Assembly (NCBI RefSeq): GCF_900102525.1
Contig: NZ_FNBZ01000004.1
Location: 186,001-250,000 of the forward strand
DNA: 64,000 bases
Source: Allobosea robiniae
Lineage (GTDB): Bacteria > Pseudomonadota > Alphaproteobacteria > Rhizobiales > Beijerinckiaceae
Direction: 5' to 3'
The position numbers and the translations under genes are program-made. The notes beneath the pieces were generated by a model. That model searched no databases. It was given only the letters and a program-made list of their open reading frames with translations, and was not told where the DNA came from. Every line of letters starts with the position of its first letter. Positions within the stretch are counted from its first letter, which is position 1. Of the stretch, positions 49,881 through 58,012 are shown piece by piece.

Positions 49881-50654
49881 ATGGCTTATGAGACCATTCT
49901 CGTCGAGACGAAGGGCAAGGTCGGGCTGATCACGCTCAACCGCCCCCAGGCGCTGAACGCGCTGAACGGCCAGCTCATCGGCGAGATCAACCAGGCGCTC
50001 GACGGGTTCGAGAAGGATGCCGGCATCGGCTGCGTCGTCCTCACCGGCTCGGAGAAGGCCTTCGCCGCCGGCGCCGACATCAAGGAAATGCAGAGCCGGA
50101 CCTTCCCCGGCACCTATCTCGACGACAAGTTCGAGGACTGGGACCGGATCGGCCGGCGCCGCAAGCCGATCGTCGCCGCGGTCGCGGGCTTCGCGCTCGG
50201 CGGCGGCTGCGAGCTCGCCATGATGTGCGACTTCATTATCGCCGCCGACAACGCCAAGTTCGGCCAGCCCGAGATCAATCTCGGCGTCATCCCCGGCGCC
50301 GGCGGCACGCAGCGCCTGACCAAGGCGGTCGGCAAGGCCAAGGCGATGGACCTGTGCCTGACAGGCCGCATGATGGGCGCCGAGGAGGCCGAGCGCTCCG
50401 GCCTCGTCGCCCGCGTCGTGCCGCTGGCCGACCTCATGACCGAGACGCTGAAGGCGGCCGAGGCGATTGCGGCCAAGTCCCTGCCTTCCGTGCTGATGGC
50501 GAAGGAATCGGTCGAGCGCGCCTTCGAGGTGACACTGCAGGAAGGCCTGCGCTTCGAGCGCCGCGTCTTCTCCTCGCTTTTCGCGACGGCCGACCAGAAG
50601 GAGGGCATGTCCGCCTTCGCCGAGAAGCGGAAGCCCGATTTCAAGAACGCCTGA
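49881..50654 (+). CDS. Enoyl-CoA hydratase/isomerase
   Basis: The product has 257 residues of the crotonase family: [12 protein letters not shown] (oxyanion-hole Gly region), [17 protein letters not shown] and [15 protein letters not shown] with the catalytic glutamates expected of hydratases. It hydrates enoyl-CoA in fatty-acid or amino-acid breakdown. An enoyl-CoA hydratase near rpsT-dnaA is a recurring arrangement in Rhizobiales. GGGAGG lies before the ATG. Confidence 0.96.
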   Translation: MAYETILVETKGKVGLITLNRPQALNALNGQLIGEINQALDGFEKDAGIGCVVLTGSEKAFAAGADIKEMQSRTFPGTYLDDKFEDWDRIGRRRKPIVAAVAGFALGGGCELAMMCDFIIAADNAKFGQPEINLGVIPGAGGTQRLTKAVGKAKAMDLCLTGRMMGAEEAERSGLVARVVPLADLMTETLKAAEAIAAKSLPSVLMAKESVERAFEVTLQEGLRFERRVFSSLFATADQKEGMSAFAEKRKPDFKNA

Positions 50655-50762
50655 GCGGCCGGTCCTCACCTGTCGCATGGCGGCGTCGAGTCGCGCCGCC
50701 TTGATGAAACGACGCTCCTGCTGGCAGATAGCTCCCGTCTTTCGCCAGCAGGAATTCCCGCG

Positions 50763-51746
50763 ATGAACGCCCAAGCCGGACCGTCCCTCCCGACCTATGC
50801 CGATGTCGAGGCCGCGGCAGAGCGGCTCAAGGGCATCGCCCATCACACGCCGGCGATGAGCTCGGCCACCGCCAACCGGCGGACTGAAGCCAGCCTCGTC
50901 TTCAAGCCCGAGAACCTGCAGCGCATGGGCGCCTTCAAGTTCCGCGGCGGCTACAACGCGATCGCCTCGCTCTCGGCCGAACAGAAGAAGGCCGGCGTCG
51001 TCACCTATTCCTCCGGCAACCATGCCCAGGCCATCGCCTATGCCGGCCAGCTTCTGGGCGTGCCGACCACGATCATCATGCCGAACGATGCGCCGGCCGC
51101 GAAGGTCGCGGCGACCGAGGGCTATGGCGGGCAGATCGTGCGCTATGACCGCTATAAGGAGAACCGGCTCGAGATCGGCAACAAGCTCTCCGCCGAGCGC
51201 GGGCTGACGATCATCCCGCCTTACGACCATCCGCATGTCATCGCCGGCCAGGGCACCGCGACCAAGGAGCTGATCGAGGATGCCGGCCCGCTCGACATCC
51301 TGCTCGTGCCGCTCGGCGGCGGCGGCCTGCTCGCAGGCGCGGCGCTGACCGCGAAGGCGCTGAACCCGGGCTGCCGTGTCTTCGGCGTCGAGCCGGAAGC
51401 CGGCAATGACGGCCAGCAATCGCTGCGCAAGGGCGAGATCGTCGCGATCGGCGTGCCCAAGACCATCGCCGACGGGGCACAGACCGCCTTCCTCGGCAAC
51501 CTGACCTTCCCGATCATCCAGCGCGAGGTCGAGGATATCGTCACCGTCAGCGACGCAGCGCTCGTCGACGCGATGCGCTTCTTCGCCGAGCGGATGAAGC
51601 TCGTGGTCGAGCCGACCGGCTGCCTCGCGGCGGCGGCCGCCTTCACCGGCGCCGTGCCGGTCGCCGGCAAGCGGGTCGGCATCATCCTCTCCGGCGGCAA
51701 TGTCGATCTGGCGAGTTTCGCGGCCTTCATCGCGCCGTCCGCCTGA
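50763..51746 (+). CDS. PLP-dependent threonine/serine dehydratase
   Basis: The product has 327 residues of fold type II: PLP lysine K59 (GAFKFRGGYN), SSGNHAQAIAYAG and the phosphate-binding GGGGLLAGAAL. It lacks the C-terminal ACT domain of biosynthetic IlvA, so it is the short catabolic type (threonine/serine dehydratase or serine racemase-like). It stands between the enoyl-CoA hydratase gene and rpsT. Confidence 0.92.
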   Translation: MNAQAGPSLPTYADVEAAAERLKGIAHHTPAMSSATANRRTEASLVFKPENLQRMGAFKFRGGYNAIASLSAEQKKAGVVTYSSGNHAQAIAYAGQLLGVPTTIIMPNDAPAAKVAATEGYGGQIVRYDRYKENRLEIGNKLSAERGLTIIPPYDHPHVIAGQGTATKELIEDAGPLDILLVPLGGGGLLAGAALTAKALNPGCRVFGVEPEAGNDGQQSLRKGEIVAIGVPKTIADGAQTAFLGNLTFPIIQREVEDIVTVSDAALVDAMRFFAERMKLVVEPTGCLAAAAAFTGAVPVAGKRVGIILSGGNVDLASFAAFIAPSA

Positions 51747-51774
51747 GATCGGCAGGCTTGCGACGATTCCGGCG

Positions 51775-51803
51775 TTGACGTAGCGCCGGCAAGCGACTAT
51801 AGC
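51775..51803 (+). promoter_or_regulatory. Sigma-70 promoter of rpsT
   Basis: TTGACG (51775-51780) and TATAGC (51798-51803) are 17 nt apart, one of the best promoter matches in the window. Transcription would start near 51810. Confidence 0.8.
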
Positions 51804-51812
51804 CCCACCACT

Positions 51813-51852
51813 CGCGGCGGCCCGCGCAAGCTCGGCCGCCGCGCACGTTTTT
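51813..51852 (+). promoter_or_regulatory. Attenuator-like hairpin in the rpsT leader
   Basis: CGCGGCGGCC (51813-51822) pairs with GGCCGCCGCG (51834-51843), and CACGTTTTT follows. It begins just after the predicted transcript start and 75 bases before rpsT ATG, so it could stop transcription early. Confidence 0.55.
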
Positions 51853-51927
51853 CCAGCAAGGATGCGGCCAGCCCCGCCGGCAATGACGCCAGGCGACCGG
51901 TCGCGATGAAGAGACGAGGACGTTTCG

Positions 51928-52194
51928 ATGGCCAATACGACGTCGGCCAAGAAGGCTACGCGCAAGATCGCTCGCCGCACCGAGGTCAACAAGGCGCGCC
52001 GCTCGCGGATGCGCACCTTCCTGCGCAAGGTCGAGGAGGCGATCGCCTCCGGCGACAAGGCCAGCGCTGCCGAGGCCCTGAAGGCCGCCCAGCCGGAAAT
52101 CATGCGCGCCGCGCAGAAGGGCGTGGTTCACAAGAACACCGCCTCGCGCAAGGTCTCGCGCCTCGCTCATCGCATCGGCGCCCTGGCTTCCTGA
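51928..52194 (+). CDS. rpsT: 30S ribosomal protein S20
   Basis: The product has 88 basic residues: [38 protein letters not shown] and [17 protein letters not shown]. It binds 16S rRNA during assembly of the small subunit. rpsT directly upstream of dnaA is a common alphaproteobacterial order. Confidence 0.98.
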   Translation: MANTTSAKKATRKIARRTEVNKARRSRMRTFLRKVEEAIASGDKASAAEALKAAQPEIMRAAQKGVVHKNTASRKVSRLAHRIGALAS

Positions 52195-52222
52195 GCCAAA
52201 CGTCTTTAGCGTTTCGACGATC

Positions 52223-52252
52223 AAAAAGCCCGGCCGCAAGGCCGGGCTTTTT
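52223..52252 (+). terminator. Rho-independent terminator of rpsT
   Basis: AAAAAGCCCGGCC (52223-52235) pairs with GGCCGGGCTTTTT (52240-52252) across GCAA. It lies 28 bases after the stop. Confidence 0.95.
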
Positions 52253-52974
52253 CGTTGGCTTCAAGGTCTCTGTGGCAGCCCCGCCACAACCTTCCGAGGA
52301 ACAAAACAAAGCTGCCTTCAAGCTATTTTCCCAAGCTTTCCACGGCTTTGCCGACTTGACTCTCGGGCGCCGTTCAGGGCGCAAAGCCGGGCTCCGAGCC
52401 CGGCTAGGCCGCTCATAAAAAGATGTGATTTTTCATCATCTTAGCAGGCAAAGGATTTTGGAAGACGGAATCACGGCGACTCTGTGGCAGGCTTTCCGGG
52501 GGCGCGCAAAAAAAGATTCGGCCGCCCCCGAAAGGGGGACCGTGAAGAAAATCTTAAGTTCCCCAACCAATTGCGGCGGTCTGCCCCATGGTCACGAACA
52601 GCCGCCGCACGACGAGTCTCGGAAGCCGGCTGAAAGGGGTGTTGCAGCCCGTCGAGGGCGCCTTGTAAGGTCCCCTCATCGCCGGGCGGACAGCAATGAC
52701 CGCCACGGGATTTCCAGAGATGATCAGCGTTTTGGCTCGCGACCATGGAGGTTGGAGGATGTGACCCTTTGTCTTTCTTGATCGAGATGAAGGGTGGCGT
52801 CGTCTCTCGGCGAGCCTTCCAAGCGTAATCAACACAAGCGGGACCGGAGCCTGCCGCGGCGTCATGCGCCCGCCGGGACCGGAACCATTTTGACCAGACA
52901 GCAGCGCCGGGACGGTGGCCAGGAAGCGACCGCCGAACCCCAGCTGCGCACATTTTCAAAGAACGGGGCCATTG
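52253..52974. other. Non-coding region upstream of dnaA
   Basis: About 720 bases without a gene that I can support. It holds a 9-bp hairpin (52385-52405), a short AT-rich patch (about 52413-52445), a GGCCGCCCCC/GGGGGACCG-type hairpin near 52520 and long AT-poor stretches. DnaA-box-like sequences are weak (TTTCCACGG near 52337). It is likely the dnaA regulatory region; an origin function is not shown. Confidence 0.5.
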
Positions 52975-54495
52975 ATGTTCGAGCGGCAGGATTTCGGGGA
53001 CATGGTCGAGACGACGCCGGTGGTGGTGACGATCGCTGCGGAAGAGACCGCCGTCATCCGGGTGGAGGAGGCATCGATTCAGGACGCATGGGAGCGTGTG
53101 CGCCGGCGCCTGCGGGCGGAACTCGGCGAGGATGTCTTCTCGAGCTGGTTTGGCCGGCTGGAGATCGCGGGGATCGTCGAGGGCGTGGCCTATCTCACCG
53201 TCCCCACCCGCTTCCTGAAGAGCTGGCTCGAGGCGCATTATACCGAGCGCCTGCGGGTGAACTGCATCGCCGAGCTGCCGGCCCCGAACGGCGTGCTGCT
53301 CTCGGTCCGCACCGTCTCGCGCGACCCGGCCGCCCAGCCGCAGATCGAAGCCCTGCGCAGCCGCCCGGCAACGGTAGCGAGCCCCACGCCGGCCGAGGCC
53401 GGCCGCCCTGCCACTGTCAGCCTGTCCCAGGCCGGCGAAAGCGACCTCGTCGATGCCTGCGGCACCGGGCTCGACCGGCGCATGAGCTTCCAGAGCTTCG
53501 TCGTCGGCAAGTCGAACCAGCTCGCCTTCGCCGCGGCCGAGCGCATTGCGGCTGCGCCCGCGGGCCAGAGCCCCTATAATCCGCTCTACCTTCATGCCGG
53601 CGTCGGCCTCGGCAAGACGCATCTCCTGCAGGCGATCGCGCAGGATGCGCGCCGCCAGGGCAAGCGCGTCGCCTATTTCACCGCCGATCGCTTCATGTAC
53701 GGCTTCGTCGCGGCGCTGAAGTCGCAGACGGCGCTCGCCTTTAAGGAGAAGCTGCGCGGCATCGACCTGCTCATCGTCGACGACGTGCAGTTCATCCAGG
53801 GCAAGTCGATCCAGCAGGAGTTCGGCCACACGATCAACGCCCTGCTCGATGCCGGCAAGCAGATCGTCGTCGCCGGCGACCGCCTCGCCGGAGAGCTCGA
53901 AGCGCTCGACGAGCGCATCCGCTCGCGGCTCGGCGGCGGCCTGGTGGTCGAAGTCGGAGAACTCGACGAGACCCTGCGCGCCACGATCCTGTCCAGCCGG
54001 CTGGAGGCGCTGCAGGCGACCCACCCGAACTTCCGGGTCAGCCCGGACGTCGTCGCCTATGTCTCGCGCGTCGTCGCGACCAATGGCCGCGACCTCGACG
54101 GCGCCGCCAACCGCCTGCTCGCCCATGCCACGCTGTCCGGCCAGCTCGTGACGCTGGAAACGGCGGAAGCGGCGATCCGCGATCTCGTCCGCACCCGCGA
54201 GCCGCGCCGGGTCAAGATCGAGGACATCCAGAAGCTCGTCGCGACGCGCTACAATGTCAGCCGCGCCGACATCCTCTCGGAGCGCCGCACGGCGGCCGTG
54301 GTGAAGCCGCGTCAGATCGCGATGTATCTGTCGAAGGCGCTGACACCCCGCTCCCTGCCCGAAATCGGCCGCCGCTTCGGCGGGCGCGACCACACGACGG
54401 TGCTGCACGCCGTGCGCAAGATCGAGAAGGCGATCAGCGAGGATCGCTCGCTGCATGACGAGGTCGATCTGCTGAAGCGCATGCTGCAGGAGTGA
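52975..54495 (+). CDS. dnaA: Chromosomal replication initiator protein DnaA
   Basis: The product has 506 residues. Domain I starts at IQDAWERVRRRLRAELGEDVF; domain III holds Walker A GVGLGKTH near residue 210 and LLIVDDVQFIQGKSIQQEF; domain IV ends with the DNA-binding signature GGRDHTTVLHAVRKIEKAI. It binds DnaA boxes with ATP and opens the origin. Start at ATG 52975 is the best fit, but an ATG nine codons later and one 20 codons earlier are possible; none has a strong ribosome site. Confidence 0.97.
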   Translation: MFERQDFGDMVETTPVVVTIAAEETAVIRVEEASIQDAWERVRRRLRAELGEDVFSSWFGRLEIAGIVEGVAYLTVPTRFLKSWLEAHYTERLRVNCIAELPAPNGVLLSVRTVSRDPAAQPQIEALRSRPATVASPTPAEAGRPATVSLSQAGESDLVDACGTGLDRRMSFQSFVVGKSNQLAFAAAERIAAAPAGQSPYNPLYLHAGVGLGKTHLLQAIAQDARRQGKRVAYFTADRFMYGFVAALKSQTALAFKEKLRGIDLLIVDDVQFIQGKSIQQEFGHTINALLDAGKQIVVAGDRLAGELEALDERIRSRLGGGLVVEVGELDETLRATILSSRLEALQATHPNFRVSPDVVAYVSRVVATNGRDLDGAANRLLAHATLSGQLVTLETAEAAIRDLVRTREPRRVKIEDIQKLVATRYNVSRADILSERRTAAVVKPRQIAMYLSKALTPRSLPEIGRRFGGRDHTTVLHAVRKIEKAISEDRSLHDEVDLLKRMLQE

Positions 54496-54647
54496 GCCTG
54501 GAAAGCGGTCGCCACGCCCGTGAAATGGTTGTGGTTGCCCGGGCGGGCAGGCCTTGCGCCCCCGCCCGGTGTCCTGCAATGTCGCTGGCCATTCATTCGG
54601 CTCGCGCGTTCGCGCGCGGGCGACCAGCGCCAGAAGACTAGACAATC

Positions 54648-55763
54648 ATGAAGGTCACGGTCGAACGTTCCACGCTGCTCAAGTCGCTCAGTCACGTCCA
54701 TCGCGTGGTCGAGCGCCGCAACACGATCCCGATCCTGTCGAACCTGCTGCTCTCGGCCTCCGAGAGCGGCCTGCGGCTGAAGGCGACCGATCTCGATATC
54801 GAGGTGGTGGAGACGATCGCGGCGGACGCGCCCGAGCCCGGCGCCACCACCGTTCCGGCGCATACCCTCTACGACATCGTCCGCAAGCTGCCCGATGGCG
54901 CCCAGGTCTCGCTGGAAACCACCGGCGATAGCGGCCTCGTGCTGCGCTCGGGACGCTCGCGCTTCCAGCTCCAGACCCTGCCGGAAAGCGATTTCCCGGA
55001 TATCACCGCCGGCGACATGGCGCATCGCTTCGTGCTGCCGGCCGGCGAGCTGAAGCGCCTGATCGACAAGACCCAGTTCGCGATCTCGACCGAGGAGACG
55101 CGCTACTACCTCAACGGCATCTATCTCCACACCATCGATGTCGACGGCCGCCCCGTCCTGCGCGCAGTTGCGACCGACGGTCACCGTCTCGCCCGCGTCG
55201 ACACCGCCGCCCCGCAGGGTTCGGTCGGCATGCCCGGCGTGATCGTGCCGCGCAAGGCCGTGGCCGAGATCCAGAAGCTGCTGGAAGACGGCGAGAGCGA
55301 GGTCGCGGTCGAGCTGTCCGGCTCGAAGATCCGCGTCGCCACCGCCGACGTCGTACTGACCTCCAAGCTGATCGACGGCACCTTCCCGGACTACCAGCGC
55401 GTCATCCCCAGCGGCAACGACAAGCGCCTCACCGTCGACAGGGGCGATTTCGCCGCTTCTGTCGACCGCGTCTCGACGATTTCGTCCGAACGCGGCCGCG
55501 CCGTGAAGCTCTCGATGGCCGAGGGACGCATGACGCTTTCCGTCACCAACCCGGATTCCGGCTCGGCGACCGAGGAGATCGAGGTCGATTACGAAGCGAG
55601 CCCGCTCGATATCGGCTTCAACGCCCGCTACCTGATGGACATCGCCGCCCAGCTTGACGGCGACACCGCCCTGCTCAAGCTCGCCGATCCCGGTTCGCCG
55701 ACGGTGATCCAGGACCGCGAAGGGGCCTCCGCGCTCTATGTGCTGATGCCGATGCGCGTCTAG
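54648..55763 (+). CDS. dnaN: DNA polymerase III beta sliding clamp
   Basis: The product has 371 residues with the three-fold clamp repeat: MKVTVERSTLLKSLSHVHRVVERR..., then FAISTEETRYYLNGIYLH and the C-terminal YVLMPMRV. It tethers polymerase III to DNA. It follows dnaA after 152 bases and precedes recF by 10. Confidence 0.98.
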   Translation: MKVTVERSTLLKSLSHVHRVVERRNTIPILSNLLLSASESGLRLKATDLDIEVVETIAADAPEPGATTVPAHTLYDIVRKLPDGAQVSLETTGDSGLVLRSGRSRFQLQTLPESDFPDITAGDMAHRFVLPAGELKRLIDKTQFAISTEETRYYLNGIYLHTIDVDGRPVLRAVATDGHRLARVDTAAPQGSVGMPGVIVPRKAVAEIQKLLEDGESEVAVELSGSKIRVATADVVLTSKLIDGTFPDYQRVIPSGNDKRLTVDRGDFAASVDRVSTISSERGRAVKLSMAEGRMTLSVTNPDSGSATEEIEVDYEASPLDIGFNARYLMDIAAQLDGDTALLKLADPGSPTVIQDREGASALYVLMPMRV

Positions 55764-55773
55764 CAGCTGGCTC

Positions 55774-56901
55774 ATGGCCGCCGTCGCGCGCCTGATCCTG
55801 CAGGATTTCCGTTCCTACGAGGCCCTCGATCTCCCGGTCGAGGGCCAAATCGTTGCGCTCGCAGGCGAGAACGGAGCCGGCAAGACCAATATCCTCGAAG
55901 CGCTCTCGCTGTTCACGCCGGGGCGGGGCCTGCGCCGCGCCGAGATCACGGCGATGGCACGGCAAGGCGGCGACGGCTCCTTCGCCGCCTCCGTCACCCT
56001 GGCTGACGACGCGGGCCGGCTCGGCATCGGGCTCGGCGCACTCGATGCGGAGGGGCGTAGGCCGCGTCTCGCCCGGATCGACGGGGCCAATGTCGGCTCG
56101 GCGCTCGCCTTCAGCGACTACCTCCGCGTGGTCTGGCTGACGCCCGATCTCGACGGGCTGTTCCGAGGTGCCGCCGGCGATAGGCGCCGCTTCCTCGACC
56201 GGCTCGTGCTGGCGATCGATCCGAGCCACGCCACCCGCTCGAACGCGCTGGAGCGGGCGCTGCGCTCACGCAATCGCATCCTCGAGGAAAGTCCCGGCCA
56301 GGGCCAGTGGCTCGACGCGGTCGAGCGCGAGGTCGCGGAGCTCGGCGTCGCCGTCGCGGCCGCGCGGGCCGAGACGGTGGCCCGGCTCTCCGCCATCATC
56401 GCCGAGACGCGCGACGAGGCCTCGCCTTTCCCCTTCGCCGATATCGCGCTCTCCGGCGAGATCGATACGCTGGTCGCCCGCCTGCCGGCCGTCGATGCCG
56501 AGGACGCCTATCGCGATCTGCTGCGCCAAGGCCGCCATCGCGACAAGGCGGCCGGGCGCACACTCACAGGGCCGCAAGCCTCCGATCTCGAAGTCCGGCA
56601 CGGACCGAAGGACATCCCCGCAGGCCAGGGCTCGACCGGCGAGCAGAAGGCGCTATTGATCGGGCTCGTGCTCGCCCATGCCAGGCTGGTCGCGGCGATG
56701 AGCGGCATCGCGCCGCTCGTTCTGCTCGACGAGATCGCCGCCCATCTCGACCCGCGCCGGCGGGCTGCGCTCTACGAGGGGTTGACGGATTTGGGCTGCC
56801 AGGTCTGGATGACCGGTGCTGACGCCGCCCTGTTCGGCGACCTGCCGGCCGGCGCGCAGCGCTTTTCGGTCACGCCCGGACGGATCGATCCGCTCGATTG
56901 A
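55774..56901 (+). CDS. recF: DNA replication and repair protein RecF
   Basis: The product has 375 residues. Walker A is ENGAGKTNILEALSLF near residue 30; WLTPDLDGLFRG, the signature STGEQKALLIGLVLAH and Walker B VLLDEIAAHLD are present. It loads RecA at gaps. Co-transcribed with dnaN. Confidence 0.97.
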   Translation: MAAVARLILQDFRSYEALDLPVEGQIVALAGENGAGKTNILEALSLFTPGRGLRRAEITAMARQGGDGSFAASVTLADDAGRLGIGLGALDAEGRRPRLARIDGANVGSALAFSDYLRVVWLTPDLDGLFRGAAGDRRRFLDRLVLAIDPSHATRSNALERALRSRNRILEESPGQGQWLDAVEREVAELGVAVAAARAETVARLSAIIAETRDEASPFPFADIALSGEIDTLVARLPAVDAEDAYRDLLRQGRHRDKAAGRTLTGPQASDLEVRHGPKDIPAGQGSTGEQKALLIGLVLAHARLVAAMSGIAPLVLLDEIAAHLDPRRRAALYEGLTDLGCQVWMTGADAALFGDLPAGAQRFSVTPGRIDPLD

Positions 56902-56977
56902 TCGGTCAGGCCACGGCTTGCGATGGGACGCTTCGTCCCGTTCCTGCTAGTCTTCGGCATCCTCGGGGACTTCGACC

Positions 56978-57592
56978 ATGGACATTTCCAGCCTTGCCCT
57001 GTTCGCTGGCGTGTATTTCCTCGCCGTCGCCTCGCCCGGCCCGGCCATCGCGGCGCTGGTCGCGCGTTCGCTGTCCTCGGGCTTCCGGCGCTCCTTGCCC
57101 TTCCTCGCCGGGATCGTGATGGGCGATCTTGTCTGGTTCACGCTCACGGCACTGGGCCTCAGTGTCCTCATGCAGAGCTTCCACGGCGTCTTCGTCGCGA
57201 TCAAATATGCCGGCTGCGCCTATCTGCTCTATCTCGCCTGGAAGGCCTGGACGGCCCCGGCCGAGGCGCCGAAGCCGTCCGCCGCCGCACGCGGCGAGGG
57301 CCTCCGCCTGTTCCTCGGCGGCATCGCGCTGACGCTCGGCAACCCCAAGGTCATGGTCTTCTTCCTGTCGATCCTGCCGCTGGTCATCGATCTCAACGCG
57401 ATGAGCACGCTCGCCTTCGTCGAGGTCGCCGCGCTGATCGCCCCGATCATCACGGGAACGCTGATGGCCTATGCCTATGCCGCTGACCGGGCACGGCGCC
57501 TCGTCGCCAGCCCGCGCGCGATGCGCTGGATCAACCGGACGACCGGTGGCGTGATGGCGGGCGCGGCCGCCGCGATCGCGACGCGGAGCTGA
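56978..57592 (+). CDS. LysE-family amino-acid exporter
   Basis: The product has 204 residues with six membrane segments and the LysE/RhtB N-terminus (VASPGPAIAALVARSLSSG), followed by GDLVWFTLTALG and LTLGNPKVMVFFLS. It would export an amino acid or derivative. It sits between recF and recQ, an unusual place. Confidence 0.93.
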   Translation: MDISSLALFAGVYFLAVASPGPAIAALVARSLSSGFRRSLPFLAGIVMGDLVWFTLTALGLSVLMQSFHGVFVAIKYAGCAYLLYLAWKAWTAPAEAPKPSAAARGEGLRLFLGGIALTLGNPKVMVFFLSILPLVIDLNAMSTLAFVEVAALIAPIITGTLMAYAYAADRARRLVASPRAMRWINRTTGGVMAGAAAAIATRS

Positions 57593-57598
57593 GCGGCC

Positions 57599-57952
57599 TT
57601 GGCTCTGGCGGCGGGGCTCATCGATCTCGGCTTTGCGCTGTTCCATGTCGCGTTCCGGCGCCTGTTCGGCTGGCCGGAGCGCCTCGCACCCTCCGGCAGC
57701 CTGAACACAGCGATCACGCAGACGCTCAACGCGATGCTGATCTTCGTCTTCCTCGCGTATGGCGCGGCCTTGATCTGGCTATCCGGGCAGGGAAGCGTGC
57801 ATCCCGTGCTGCCGCTGGTCGGCGCCGCGTTCTGGGGGCTGCGGCTCGCTCTGCAATTCATCTGGTTCGACCTCAAGCCGTGGCCGTCGAAGCTGATCGC
57901 GGCGGTTTTCGCGGTTACCGCCGTGGTCCATCTGCTCGCTGTGCGGGTCTAG
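57599..57952 (+). CDS. Hypothetical small membrane protein
   Basis: The product has 117 residues with about four hydrophobic segments and the ends FHVAFRRLFGWPERL and FIWFDLKPWPSKLIAAVFAV. It is in the same frame as the LysE stop and starts 6 bases after it, with a TTG as the first plausible start and GGAG about 10 bases before. I do not recognise the family with certainty. Tight spacing suggests an operon with the LysE gene. Confidence 0.65.
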   Translation: MALAAGLIDLGFALFHVAFRRLFGWPERLAPSGSLNTAITQTLNAMLIFVFLAYGAALIWLSGQGSVHPVLPLVGAAFWGLRLALQFIWFDLKPWPSKLIAAVFAVTAVVHLLAVRV

Positions 57953-58012
57953 GCACAGGATATCCGGCGAAAGGCTGGCCAAGCGCCTTCGGCTGCGGCA
58001 CATCCCTTCTTC

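Noticed and set aside
49740-52103. 787-codon open frame antisense to enoyl-CoA hydratase and threonine dehydratase
   Set aside because: It spans two well-supported genes and their intergenic region, with no recognisable domain or start.
52253-52974. Chromosomal origin of replication upstream of dnaA
   Set aside because: DnaA-box-like matches are few and poor and there is no pronounced AT-rich unwinding region; kept only as a finding to check.
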